Shown here piece by piece: positions 6,925 to 15,893 of a DNA stretch of 19,751 nucleotides. Numbering within the stretch: the first letter of the stretch is position 1; every line of letters begins with the position of its first letter. Source of the DNA: Planctomycetota bacterium (GTDB lineage: Bacteria > Planctomycetota > PUPC01 > JACPCR01); NCBI GenBank assembly GCA_030740295.1, contig JASLXP010000426.1, forward strand, positions 1-19,751. The letters are read 5' to 3'. The notes under the pieces are model-generated. The model was given only the letters and a program-made list of their open reading frames with translations. It ran no database searches and was not told the origin of the DNA. Position numbers and translations under genes: made by a program.

Positions 6925-9900
6925 TCATTCCACGCTCCCATCCTCCCTCGCCCGTGCCTCATTGCTCCACCGGCCCTTTGCCAGCCATCTGAAAAATGAG
7001 ATTACGTCCTCCAGCGCCAGATAAACTGCGGGAATCAGGACTAGCGTAAGCACGGTCGCGCATGCCAGGCCAAAAACGATGGAAACGACCATCGGTATGA
7101 GGAACTGGGCCTGGAAGCTTCGCTCGAACATGATCGGCGCGAGCCCGAAGAGTGTAGTGATGGTTGTAAGAAGAATCGCGCGCAGGCGTGCACGGGACCC
7201 GGAAACGACGGCCTCCATCAACGGCATTCCTTCGCGGCGTTTGCGGTTGATGAAATCTACAAGGATCAGGCTGTCGTTGACCACGATTCCTGCCAGAGCG
7301 ACGCCGCCGATCATGGACAGGACGGTAAACGGATAGCCCATGATGTAGTGGCCAATGATGGCGCCCACGATGGCAAACGGGATAGCCACCATCACCACAA
7401 ACGGCTGCAGATACGAGCGGAACAGTACCGCGACGACAATGTAAATCATCAACATTGCCGCGGCGAAGCCCTGCTTCAATGAAGCCATCGATTCCGCGGT
7501 TTCCTTTTTCTGACCTTCGAAGGAAATCGAAATGCCGGCAAACCGGTCACCGATATCTTTGAGTTGAACGGCAAGTTCGTCGCTTATGTTCCGGATGTTG
7601 GCCACGTCTTCATCGACCTGCGCACGAATCGAAACAGCTCGGTCCCCGTCGACACGGCCAAGTGAGGCGTACCCTCGCCCCATGGAAAGAACGGCCACTT
7701 CCTCGAGCGGCACTCGGTGTCCCTGCGGTGTCGGAATACGCAAGTTTGAAATATCCGCGAGATTCCTTCGTGCGCTTTCGGGCAGCAATACCCGCACAGT
7801 GACCTCTTCGTCTTCGAGCTGCAGCTTCTGAGCCTCCATGCCGAAGAAAGCATGGCGTACGTTGAGCGCAAGGTCGCGGGTCGTCATGTTGAGCGCGCGG
7901 GCCGATTCACGCAGTTCGAGCCGGACTTCCTGTTTGCCCTGCTGCAGGTCATCCTCCAGCTCGACGATGCCCTCAAAGCTGGCAATTTTGTCTCGTATAT
8001 AGGCCACGGCCTTTGCGATGGTTTCCAATTCTTCGCCTTTCACGCGGAGCTCGATGTCCGGGCCGGTTGGGCCGCCTGACTGCAGGAGGAAGGCGAGTTT
8101 CTTAACACCGGGAATATCCATCAGGTCCTTGCGCATCAGGTTGACCACCTCCTTCGAGGTGCGCATTCCTTCTGCCTCACGGAAATCTGCTTCGAGAAGC
8201 TCGACGCTGAGCTGGCCGACCGTTGCCGGGTCTGTCGGAACCGCAATGCCTTCGTCCGTGAAAGAAATCCCAATGACAGAGAAGACCGTATTGACCTCGG
8301 GATACTTGATAACCTGTTTTTCCAGATACGCGATAACTTCCGTGGTACGCTCGGCAGGCGTGCCCGCGGTCATCTCCAGATTGACCCAGAAGCTCTCCGC
8401 GTCGACATCCTGAATGAATACAAAAGGCACGATATTGCCAATGACGAGACCCGATACTGTCAGGCTGAGTGCAATAGCGGCAGAGAGCGTGACATACCGC
8501 CAGTAAAGGCAGTGACGAAGCGCCCATTCAAAGAGGTTGGCAAGGTGGACTTCGATGAGACTGCTTTTGAAATCACCAAGGGCCTTGATTTTTCCCCGCA
8601 ACCCTTTCGCCTCACCCTTGTGCGGTGAATGGTTGAGATGCGCGGGCATGATCAGGAAGCACTCGATGAGCGACATGGCCAGCGCCGCGATGGCCACCTT
8701 CGGCAGAACTGCCAGGAAGGTGCCAATCTGGCCTTCAATAAATGCCAGCGGCAGGAAGGCGACAATGGTAGTAACCACTGCCGCCACGACGGGAATGGCG
8801 ACTTCTGTGGCGCCCTCCTCCGCTGCCTTATCTCCCGGCTCACCGTTGCGCAGCCGGGTGAATACGTTCTCGCCCACGACAATCGCATCATCTACGATGA
8901 GCCCCAGCACGATGATGAGCCCAAACAGCGAAATGAGATTGATCGTTTCGCCAAGCAATCGCATGACGATGAACGTGCCAAGAAACGATACCGCCAGCCC
9001 TACGCCCACCCAGAGGGCCACGCGTACGTCCAGAAACAGAAGCAGGGCAGCGAGAACGAGCATGATGCCGTAGCCCGCATTCTTGAGCATCAGATTGATG
9101 CGCTGCTCGATAAACCGCGCCAGGTTAGTCGTCGTGTCGATGTTGATGGCGCCGCCCATACGTTCTTTGTTTTCGGCAACGTATTTTTTGACCGCGTCGG
9201 CAATCTTCAGCGCGTCCTTGCCTCTCTGTTTGAAGACGGTGACCGAAACAGCCGGCCTGCCTTCGTAACGTCCGATCTTCACGTTGTCTTCAAAGGTCTC
9301 GCGAACCCTGGCTACCTCTCTGAGACGAATAACGGTACCATCAGGGCGGCTGCGCACGATGATCTCTTCGAGCTGGCGCGCCCGGTCTTCTTCGCCCGTC
9401 GTGCGGACGCGGATGTTTCCCGTTTCACTCTTGATCTGTCCTCCGGGCAGATCGAGGTTGGTCGCTGCAACGGCCTGCCCGACTTCCATAAAGGTGAGGC
9501 CGAATTCTTCAAGCTGTTCCGGTCTCACTTCGACCCAGATCTCCTTGTCCCGAATCCCGGAGACGACGGTGTCTGAGATGGCATCCAACTCCAGGAGTTC
9601 TTCACGGACCTTGCGCGCCTCTTCGCGCAGACGCTCCTCCGATACATCGCCGTGAACCATAACGATGATGACCGGGATCTTGGGCCGAATCTCAGTGATC
9701 TCTGGATCTTCCGCGTCCTGTGGCAGGTCCGGTCCGACGCGGTCCATCTCCGCGCGAATCTTGTTGAGAACGCGATCAAGACCCGCGCCGTCTTCCAGCT
9801 TGACCGTGCTGATTGAGACCCCTTCCAGCACCTGCGAAGAAACTTCTTCGATGTCTTCGATAGGGTCGAGTTTTCTCTCGATACGCCGCGTAACGGATTC

Positions 9901-10080
9901 TTCGATTTCTTCCGGCGTGGCACCTGGATAGGGCACCGTGATCATGATTCTTTCCGCCTCCACATTCGGAAAGAATTCCCGCACCAGAGTAAACCAGAAG
10001 TAGAACCCGCCAATGATGATCGCAATCATGATCAGATTGACAGCCACCGGATTGCGAACTGACAGGCGGGGGATGTTCAT
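6925..10080 (-). CDS. RND efflux transporter permease subunit (AcrB/MexB-like)
   Basis: A 1051-residue proton-driven inner-membrane pump, normal length for the family. It has the standard layout: the first helix after NIPRLSVRNPVAVN, a large periplasmic porter loop (about 35-330), helices 2-6 (about 335-480), a second periplasmic loop (about 555-865), and helices 8-12. The proton-relay Asp pair is present in helix 4 (GLIVDDAIVVGENV, Asp397-Asp398), and the helix 10 counterpart is GIVVNDSLILVDF. I chose the ATG at 10078-10080, which overlaps the adaptor stop as TGATG; a GTG three bases earlier (10083) would add one Met. The substrate cannot be read from sequence. The gene ends 12 bases from the convergent vWA gene, with no room for a separate terminator. 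Confidence 0.95.
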   Translation of the reverse strand: MNIPRLSVRNPVAVNLIMIAIIIGGFYFWFTLVREFFPNVEAERIMITVPYPGATPEEIEESVTRRIERKLDPIEDIEEVSSQVLEGVSISTVKLEDGAGLDRVLNKIRAEMDRVGPDLPQDAEDPEITEIRPKIPVIIVMVHGDVSEERLREEARKVREELLELDAISDTVVSGIRDKEIWVEVRPEQLEEFGLTFMEVGQAVAATNLDLPGGQIKSETGNIRVRTTGEEDRARQLEEIIVRSRPDGTVIRLREVARVRETFEDNVKIGRYEGRPAVSVTVFKQRGKDALKIADAVKKYVAENKERMGGAINIDTTTNLARFIEQRINLMLKNAGYGIMLVLAALLLFLDVRVALWVGVGLAVSFLGTFIVMRLLGETINLISLFGLIIVLGLIVDDAIVVGENVFTRLRNGEPGDKAAEEGATEVAIPVVAAVVTTIVAFLPLAFIEGQIGTFLAVLPKVAIAALAMSLIECFLIMPAHLNHSPHKGEAKGLRGKIKALGDFKSSLIEVHLANLFEWALRHCLYWRYVTLSAAIALSLTVSGLVIGNIVPFVFIQDVDAESFWVNLEMTAGTPAERTTEVIAYLEKQVIKYPEVNTVFSVIGISFTDEGIAVPTDPATVGQLSVELLEADFREAEGMRTSKEVVNLMRKDLMDIPGVKKLAFLLQSGGPTGPDIELRVKGEELETIAKAVAYIRDKIASFEGIVELEDDLQQGKQEVRLELRESARALNMTTRDLALNVRHAFFGMEAQKLQLEDEEVTVRVLLPESARRNLADISNLRIPTPQGHRVPLEEVAVLSMGRGYASLGRVDGDRAVSIRAQVDEDVANIRNISDELAVQLKDIGDRFAGISISFEGQKKETAESMASLKQGFAAAMLMIYIVVAVLFRSYLQPFVVMVAIPFAIVGAIIGHYIMGYPFTVLSMIGGVALAGIVVNDSLILVDFINRKRREGMPLMEAVVSGSRARLRAILLTTITTLFGLAPIMFERSFQAQFLIPMVVSIVFGLACATVLTLVLIPAVYLALEDVISFFRWLAKGRWSNEARAREDGSVE

Positions 10081-11381
10081 CACTCATCCACATCAGCAAC
10101 GGGCGCGGCTTCCACGACGATGGTCACTTTGCTGCCGTCAGCGATCTCTTCCACGTTGGTGAGGATGACTTCCTCGCCCTGCTCCAATCCGCTGTCGACG
10201 AGTGCGACGTCTGCGAGGCGCTTACGAATGACCGGGAAACGCACGCTCACGGTTGCCGTACTGTCATTGTCCTCGGTTCTGTCGACTACAAACAGGTGGT
10301 CGCCCACAAATGCGGTTCTTGGAATAACGATGACCTTCTCGTGCGTGGGGCCGGCGATATCGGCCATGACGAATGCGCCTTCGGGGATACGATGCCCGTT
10401 CTGCCCGGCCTGGATGTCCAAGTACGCGTGGAAGGTGCGGTCTGCCGCGTTCACATTGGGAGCGACTCTGGCGACTTTTCCTTCCCAGATTGTTTCGTCT
10501 TCTATGCGATAACGAAACCGGGCCGGCGAGTCCTTCTGCACCTTACCGAAATGCGAGGCCGGCAGGGAGACTGGAATTTCGACCCGCGACAGGTCAATGA
10601 CTTTAAAGAGGGGACGGCCCGGTGCGATGCGCGCACCAAGCTGGACGTGTCTTTTCTCAATAACGCCGGCATAAGGCGCCAAGATGGTGGCCCTCGAGAG
10701 ATCATTGGCCGCCCTCTCCAATTGGGCCTTGCGAAGAGAGACCTCGGCGAGAGCGCGATCGGTTGAAGGTCGGTTGGCACGCTCCCGCATCTCCAGAGCA
10801 ACCACGGCCTTTTCTGCAATCGCGGTCTGCATGGATTGCTTGTCCACGGTACTCGCTGAGACACGTTCTTTTTCCATCAGATTGCGAAGGCGCTCTTCCT
10901 CGCGCCGCGCTGTTTCGAGTTCCTTCCTGGCAACCGCGAGCTGCCTTGTCGCGCCGTCAAGCTCGTACTTCAGGGTTTCGACTGCCGCCTCCGCCTGTTC
11001 CATTCCGGCCATTGCGGCCATCTTCGCCTGCACGAGATCACGGTCGTCAATCTTGACGAGGGCCTCTCCCTTCTCCACCTCGCCTCCCGCTTCCAGCTTG
11101 GGCGAAATCCATTTCACCACCCCAGGCAGTTCAGCCTCAACCTGCGTCTTGCGAAGGGCATGGGCGACTCCGTAACCTGACAGAACCTCCCTGTAATCCT
11201 GGAACTCGACCGACCGAACCCGTACCGCCGTACGTGGAATGATGACCGCCTTCTGCTCCGGCTCTTCCTTGAGACTCTTCAAATGCTTGAATGCCTCCCA
11301 GCCGCAATAGATGACGCCAGCGATCAGGGCAAGCGAGATAACCGCCCTTGCGGCGATGCTTCCAGCACCTTTTTTGCTCAT
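10080..11381 (-). CDS. RND efflux periplasmic adaptor subunit (membrane fusion protein)
   Basis: A 433-residue protein. A single N-terminal membrane anchor (about 12-28) is followed by the HlyD/AcrA-type fold: a lipoyl half-domain at about 82-114 (VEAELPGVVKWISPKLEAGG then VEKGEALVKIDD), a helical hairpin at about 116-225 rich in Ala/Glu/Lys/Arg, the second lipoyl half (ATILAPYAGVIEKRHVQLGARI) at 231-252, a beta-barrel at about 266-340, and a membrane-proximal domain to the end. It links the permease to an outer-membrane channel. The ATG at 11379-11381 has AGGA about 7 bases upstream. It is the first gene of a two-gene operon; the stop overlaps the permease start. No TolC-like outer-membrane factor and no TetR/MarR-type regulator is encoded nearby. 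Confidence 0.94.
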   Translation of the reverse strand: MSKKGAGSIAARAVISLALIAGVIYCGWEAFKHLKSLKEEPEQKAVIIPRTAVRVRSVEFQDYREVLSGYGVAHALRKTQVEAELPGVVKWISPKLEAGGEVEKGEALVKIDDRDLVQAKMAAMAGMEQAEAAVETLKYELDGATRQLAVARKELETARREEERLRNLMEKERVSASTVDKQSMQTAIAEKAVVALEMRERANRPSTDRALAEVSLRKAQLERAANDLSRATILAPYAGVIEKRHVQLGARIAPGRPLFKVIDLSRVEIPVSLPASHFGKVQKDSPARFRYRIEDETIWEGKVARVAPNVNAADRTFHAYLDIQAGQNGHRIPEGAFVMADIAGPTHEKVIVIPRTAFVGDHLFVVDRTEDNDSTATVSVRFPVIRKRLADVALVDSGLEQGEEVILTNVEEIADGSKVTIVVEAAPVADVDE

Positions 11382-11447
11382 AGTTTTCCTGTCGTGCGGT
11401 AGTGTGAAGCAGTTTAACTGGGGTTCGGCCTGTTGCCATTTGGGGAG

Positions 11448-11533
11448 ATGGCTGATGGTTCATGGTTGATGGTTAATGGAAGACAGCGAGAGCAACTATT
11501 CCTCCATTCTTCAAACCTTCGACCATTAGCCAT
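11448..11533. repeat. Imperfect inverted repeat with period-7 units between divergent genes
   Basis: ATGGCTGATGGT at 11448-11459 pairs with ACCATTAGCCAT at 11522-11533 with one mismatch in 12; the gap is 62 bases. The left side continues as 7-base units TGATGGT, TCATGGT, TGATGGT, TAATGGA (11453-11480). This is the same period as the arrays near 214 and 4272. It lies between the adaptor gene (minus) and the ligase-like gene (plus), so it is probably in or beside their promoters. Confidence 0.6.
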
Positions 11534-11631
11534 CTTCAGACCATTCTTCTCTTCTTGTCACTCCACTTGATAAAACGGCCCTCGTTCATAGTCTCTCCCG
11601 CCATGAGTCTGCAGAGAGAGGTAACACTGAA

Positions 11632-13590
11632 ATGAATGCAGTTGAGAGCGTTTTCCGATGCCTGTTATTCCTGCTCGTTTTTGCGATGTCATCGCAATGG
11701 GGGATGCCGTTTCCGCCGGTGGGGAAGGCATTCCTCTATGTCTCTTATGCAGACCTTCTGCTGGCGGCAACCTTTGGTGTCTGGTGTCTGCTGATACTGT
11801 TGAGACGTGATTTCAAGGATATCCGTTGGCCGCCGCTGCCGTTTTGGATCTTCCTCGGGCTGGTGTTTATCTGCACTGCGATTGCGGCCAAAAAGAAGGT
11901 CGCCATCAAAGAGGCCATCCAGGCCATTGAGTATTTCGGTGTCGCCGCGCTGCTCTTCCTCAACGGTTTCAGAGATGAGAAGGATTGGCATTTGGCGTTC
12001 AAAGTTCTAGCGGCATCTGTTCTCTGCAATGTCCTGCTCGCGCTGGCGCAGTATTTCAGCGCGGACAATGCGTTTAAGATTGCCGGAGCTTTCGGCAACA
12101 AGAATGTCTTCGCTGCGTGGCTGGCGCTGGTCGTGCCGTTCATTCTTGGGCTGGCCTGCTTTGAGCGTTGCCCCATCTGCCGCTACGGGATGGTCCTCCT
12201 TCTCGTTCCCGCGATGTATGTGAATCTGTCCGCGGGATCGCTCATCGCCATTGCGGTGGCATCGCTTGTCGTTTCGGCCGTTCAGTGCCGCAAAGGGCTC
12301 GTGCTCGCGGTCGCGTCCTGGGCCTTCATCTTCGCTGTGGGACCGAAGCTCTTCCATCGCGGCGGACACGGCGAAGTGTTGAAGACCTCCATAGCTCCGT
12401 TCGTGGCCAGCAATTATTCCTTTACACCAGAGTCAGCGAACTGGCAGGCACAGGTGGTCTACAACGAGACCGGCTACGATGCAGCGCGTGACTTCCTTGC
12501 GGTTTACCAGACCAGGTATCCCGAGCACGAAGCCCTGGTGGACCATCCCTGGTTTATCGAGCCTGACATCTTTGACTGGGGCGAGCTCTTCACGCAGCTC
12601 ATTGACGAAAAGGGTGACGGTGGTACCGCGGCTGAGATCTGGAAACAGATACCGGATGATGTGAAAGAATCCGCACAGGCCGGACTGAAGAAGATGGAGG
12701 AGGATGACGATTACGAATACCGGCCGAATCGTGGGCAGCGACAGTTGCTTGTCAGCATTCTTAATAAACGCTTCGAAGGCAAAAGCGATGAAGAGGCAAT
12801 GGAGGCTCGCGTTGAGCTCACGGATGAGTTCGATTTTTCACTACGGTTGCCAGTGCGCTTGCGGATGAAAACCGCGGTCGAAAAGGCCAACGCAAGATGG
12901 CAGGAACAGAAGGAGGCCATCAGCGAGGAGCTCGCATCGACAAGAGAAACGCACAAGGATCTTGAAGAGGGCGAACTGCTCGGAATTATCGAGGATCGCG
13001 TCGATGCACTCGAAGAAAAGAAAATGGTCTTCCAATTAACGGAGATGCCGCAGGCTGTGCCTAACACCCGCTATCTTCGCTGGCACGCGGCGTGGAAGCT
13101 CATCCGGGCGAACCGTGCCGCTGGCCTGATCGGGAATGGTCCCGGTCATTTCAGGGATGGTGTGAATCAGAGTTACGAGACAGGCGGCCCCCTCAGAAAG
13201 CCGGACGCCCAGGGACGGGCCGGCGCTAAAGACACCTGGGGACTCTCCTCTGATGAGCCGGACTCCTTTAACCAGTACCTCGTGCTTGCCGCGGAGCTCG
13301 GCTTCATCGGCCTGTTCTCTTTCGTCTGGATGCTGGCTGCCGGCATCGGGGAAGGCGTCCGGGGGCTCGTAGATGAATCAGACGGACGCAAGGCCATCGC
13401 ACTCGGCGGAGTTGGCGCGATGGTTGGGATTGTCGTCGTCTCCGTGTTTCATCCTGTCCTCGTTCGCGGCCTGGGGGTGGTGTTTGTGTTTGTTCTTTCT
13501 TCGCTGTTCTGGCTGAGGGAGGAGGCCGCGGAGAGCGATTCGAATGAAGATGCCCGTGAACAGGGCGAGGACTTGCCGACAGTGCAATGA
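11632..13590 (+). CDS. O-antigen ligase / Wzy_C-like membrane protein with a large acidic insert
   Basis: A 652-residue polytopic protein of the WaaL/Wzy_C type, which transfers or polymerises lipid-linked glycans on the periplasmic face. The ATG at 11632 has GAGAGAGG about 10 bases upstream. About eight helices fill residues 7-240; GAFGNKNVFAAWLALVVPF (152-170) is a family block. The conserved extramembrane block RYLRWHAAWKLIRANRAAGL (480-499), then IGNGPGHF, precedes the helix starting DSFNQYLVLAAELGFIGLF (544-562). Between helix block and motif, residues 241-480 form a charged, Glu/Asp-rich, largely helical insert, far longer than usual. The family's His in the (S/A)HN-x-YL motif is Phe here (Phe546). 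The C-tail (629-652) is acidic and unstructured. It is first gene of a coupled pair. Function as ligase is inferred; the exact glycan is unknown. Confidence 0.78.
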   Translation: MNAVESVFRCLLFLLVFAMSSQWGMPFPPVGKAFLYVSYADLLLAATFGVWCLLILLRRDFKDIRWPPLPFWIFLGLVFICTAIAAKKKVAIKEAIQAIEYFGVAALLFLNGFRDEKDWHLAFKVLAASVLCNVLLALAQYFSADNAFKIAGAFGNKNVFAAWLALVVPFILGLACFERCPICRYGMVLLLVPAMYVNLSAGSLIAIAVASLVVSAVQCRKGLVLAVASWAFIFAVGPKLFHRGGHGEVLKTSIAPFVASNYSFTPESANWQAQVVYNETGYDAARDFLAVYQTRYPEHEALVDHPWFIEPDIFDWGELFTQLIDEKGDGGTAAEIWKQIPDDVKESAQAGLKKMEEDDDYEYRPNRGQRQLLVSILNKRFEGKSDEEAMEARVELTDEFDFSLRLPVRLRMKTAVEKANARWQEQKEAISEELASTRETHKDLEEGELLGIIEDRVDALEEKKMVFQLTEMPQAVPNTRYLRWHAAWKLIRANRAAGLIGNGPGHFRDGVNQSYETGGPLRKPDAQGRAGAKDTWGLSSDEPDSFNQYLVLAAELGFIGLFSFVWMLAAGIGEGVRGLVDESDGRKAIALGGVGAMVGIVVVSVFHPVLVRGLGVVFVFVLSSLFWLREEAAESDSNEDAREQGEDLPTVQ

Positions 13591-15608
13591 CCACTCGCAC
13601 AGTCATCCTGGGAATGCTCCTTGCCATTTTTCTGAGTGGTTACTGTTACTTCAATGACAGTGTTGTCAGGCAGGGATCGCTGGTATCGGACCTTCTGCCG
13701 GTGTTCGCGTATGGCGGCCTTGTCGTCTTCGTGATGTTGGTGCATCCACTTCTTCGAAGAGTGAAATCCCTTCGAGAATGGACGAAGGCCGAGATAGCGG
13801 GACTGGTTTCGCTCCTGCTGATCGTTTGCGCGATTCCGAGCTGGGGGCTGGTTCAGTGCCTGCCGACCAGCATCATGATGCCGCATCATTTCTCGCGGCA
13901 GCGTCCGGGATGGGTGAAACATGAGATTACGAGTGTGGCGCCAAAGCGGATGATGCCGGATGCCAGCGATACGGATGGGGTGCTCAACAGCTATGTCTCA
14001 GGGATGGCCGTCGGCGATGGTCATGTCGAGATTTGGAAGGTTCCCTGGCGTGCATGGTTGCCGGCCCTGGCCTTCTGGGCGCCGCTGCTGATCACCGTAG
14101 CCCTGGCGACGCTTGGCCTCACCCTGGTCGTCCATCGGCAATGGGTGCATCATGAACAGCTTCCGTTTCCGATCTCACAGTTCGCCCATTCTCTGCTTCC
14201 GGAAAATGGCCAAGTCGGCCTGCTCAAGAACCACGTCTTCTGGATCGGCTTTGCATTCATCTTTCTGCTCCAAATCAACAACTATCTGTTTCGATGGTGG
14301 CCGGAACGACTCATACAGATACCAACGTATCTGGATTTCAGCTCGCTCGGGCCTCACTTCACAACGCTAATGGACGGGCAGGGCGGGCTGCTGCTGAGGC
14401 CCAGGCTGATTTTTTCAGTGATTGGTCTGGCGTACCTGATTTCAACCGATGTCTCGTTTTCAATGGCGATTGGACCGGTCGTTTATTGCCTCCTGATGGG
14501 ATGGCTGCTGCAGTTCGGGATCGAGCTTCGATCCGGTGACCATATGTCGACCAAGATTGAGGCGTTCCTTTTCACCGGGGGATACTTCGGCATCCTGGTG
14601 ATGGTCGTTTACTTTGGCCGGCATTTTTACTGGGAAGTTCTGAAGAAGAGTTTATCGAAGCTGCCTGTCGGAAACGGCCCGGGGTCTGCACAGAACAACG
14701 TTGTTGACCTGCCGGTGTGGGGCATGCGGCTGTTCCTGATCGGCCTGGCGGCCTTTATCGCGCAGCTTGTGCTTGTCGGGCTCGACTGGCGGTTCGCGCT
14801 GCTTTACACCGGGCTGGCATGGATGATCTTCGTGGTCGTCAGCCGGACGATCGCCGAGACCGGCGCGTTCCATATCGGGACGGAGATCTTTCCCGGGGCT
14901 ATTCTGCTTGGCTTTTTTGGCGCTGCATCTCTGGGGCCGAAGACGGTCGTCATCATGTTCCTGGTTTCGGTTGTGGTCCTGGTCGCGCCGGGCTGGTCGC
15001 CGATGCCTTTCATGGTGCAGGCATTCAAGCTGGCGGACATGTCTCGCGTGGACGTTTCACGCCTCGCCAAATGGGCGATTCTCCTCATCGTGTTAAGCAT
15101 TGCGGTGGCCATCCCTGCGACTATTTATGTCCAGTACGATCAGGGCGCACCGAGCCGCGGTTGGCCTTACATGGTGTCGTCCTTTCCTTTCGAAAACCTG
15201 GTGAAGTGGCAGGACCGCCTGACCTCGCAGGGCATGCTCGAAACGAGCAGGCAGACGAAGGGCTGGGACAAGCTGCAGCTCACCTCGCCAAACTGGGCTT
15301 GCGTGACCGCGTTTTTTGTCGCGCTTGGGATCGCGCTCGGGATCGGATTCTGCCGCCTGCGATTCACCTGGTGGCCCCTTCATCCGGTGATATTCGTTTT
15401 CCTCGGCGGGTATCAGGGCAAAGCGATGGCCGGATCGTTTTTCATTGGCTGGATTCTGAAATCCGCTGTCATGCGATACGGCGGCGCGAAGCTCTACAAT
15501 CGTCTGACCCCACTGATGATTGGCGTCATTGCCGGAGACGTGACCTCGCGTTTTGTGCCGATGCTTGTCGGTACGATCTACTATCTGGTAACAGGCCAGC
15601 AGCCGTGA
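13587..15608 (+). CDS. Polytopic OPT-like membrane protein, DUF6785/DUF6784 type
   Basis: A 673-residue protein with roughly 12-14 hydrophobic helices spread along its length. Recognisable blocks are RQWVHHEQLPFPISQF near 184-199, SRTIAETGAFHIGTEIFPG near 419-437, and RFTWWPLHPVIFVFLGG near 592-608. Together these resemble the oligopeptide-transporter-like family annotated as DUF6785/DUF6784, which has no established substrate. The family name is from memory of motif pattern and needs a profile search. The start ATG overlaps the ligase-like gene's TGA (ATGA, 13587-13590), so the two are almost certainly co-translated. Residues 100-155 form a hydrophilic loop with a Trp-Lys-Val-Pro-Trp stretch (150-154). 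It could move a glycan precursor, peptide or other small molecule; nothing in the sequence decides this. Confidence 0.75.
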   Translation: MTTRTVILGMLLAIFLSGYCYFNDSVVRQGSLVSDLLPVFAYGGLVVFVMLVHPLLRRVKSLREWTKAEIAGLVSLLLIVCAIPSWGLVQCLPTSIMMPHHFSRQRPGWVKHEITSVAPKRMMPDASDTDGVLNSYVSGMAVGDGHVEIWKVPWRAWLPALAFWAPLLITVALATLGLTLVVHRQWVHHEQLPFPISQFAHSLLPENGQVGLLKNHVFWIGFAFIFLLQINNYLFRWWPERLIQIPTYLDFSSLGPHFTTLMDGQGGLLLRPRLIFSVIGLAYLISTDVSFSMAIGPVVYCLLMGWLLQFGIELRSGDHMSTKIEAFLFTGGYFGILVMVVYFGRHFYWEVLKKSLSKLPVGNGPGSAQNNVVDLPVWGMRLFLIGLAAFIAQLVLVGLDWRFALLYTGLAWMIFVVVSRTIAETGAFHIGTEIFPGAILLGFFGAASLGPKTVVIMFLVSVVVLVAPGWSPMPFMVQAFKLADMSRVDVSRLAKWAILLIVLSIAVAIPATIYVQYDQGAPSRGWPYMVSSFPFENLVKWQDRLTSQGMLETSRQTKGWDKLQLTSPNWACVTAFFVALGIALGIGFCRLRFTWWPLHPVIFVFLGGYQGKAMAGSFFIGWILKSAVMRYGGAKLYNRLTPLMIGVIAGDVTSRFVPMLVGTIYYLVTGQQP

Positions 15609-15893
15609 ATCGAACTGACTCAAAGATGATTACTGTCCGCAAATAGCTGCAGCTTGTGACATCCGTTCAGTCTCAAAGGTATCCCGACCATCCGGTTCGG
15701 ACAGTCCTGAGTTTCAGGCTGAACTTGAAATAAAAAACGACACGGCAAGCAACCTTACCGTGTCGTCATTCTTTCGTGTTGCGGGTCTCCTTGCGCTGAT
15801 TCTGTCAGAGAATCGGGTTAAGAATCCCGCGGCGACCTTCACCGGCGAACTCGTTGTGGAGCGCCGAGACCACTATGTCAGACGCCTGCCCGA
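15609..15893. other. 285-base convergent intergenic region
   Basis: It separates the OPT-like gene (plus) from the porin gene (minus). Contents: a small CCTGA-GTT-TCAGG hairpin at 15706-15718, the strong terminator hairpin at 15737-15766, and a 6-bp hairpin GATTCT-GTCAG-AGAATC at 15798-15814 inside the porin 3' untranslated region. No open frame with protein-like content is seen. Confidence 0.6.
15731..15766 (-). terminator. Rho-independent terminator of the porin gene
   Basis: A perfect 9-bp stem, ACGACACGG (15737-15745) with CCGTGTCGT (15758-15766), continues after one C-A mismatch into AAG/CTT with a 4-base loop. Read on the minus strand it is followed by TTTTTTA (15731-15737), the classic U-tract. 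It lies about 128 bases after the porin stop. On the plus strand the following bases (CATTCTTTCG) are only weakly T-rich, so it may act poorly for the convergent OPT-like gene. Confidence 0.88.

Noticed and set aside
8629..9576. A 315-codon open frame on the plus strand
   Set aside because: It lies antisense to the RND permease, whose family motifs are unambiguous; the frame is Gln/His/Arg/Asp-rich with no domain and is a high-GC shadow.
14717..15646. A 309-codon open frame on the plus strand in another phase
   Set aside because: It overlaps the OPT-like gene in a shifted frame, and its translation is Arg/Gly/His-rich without helices; the membrane-protein frame is clearly the coding one.
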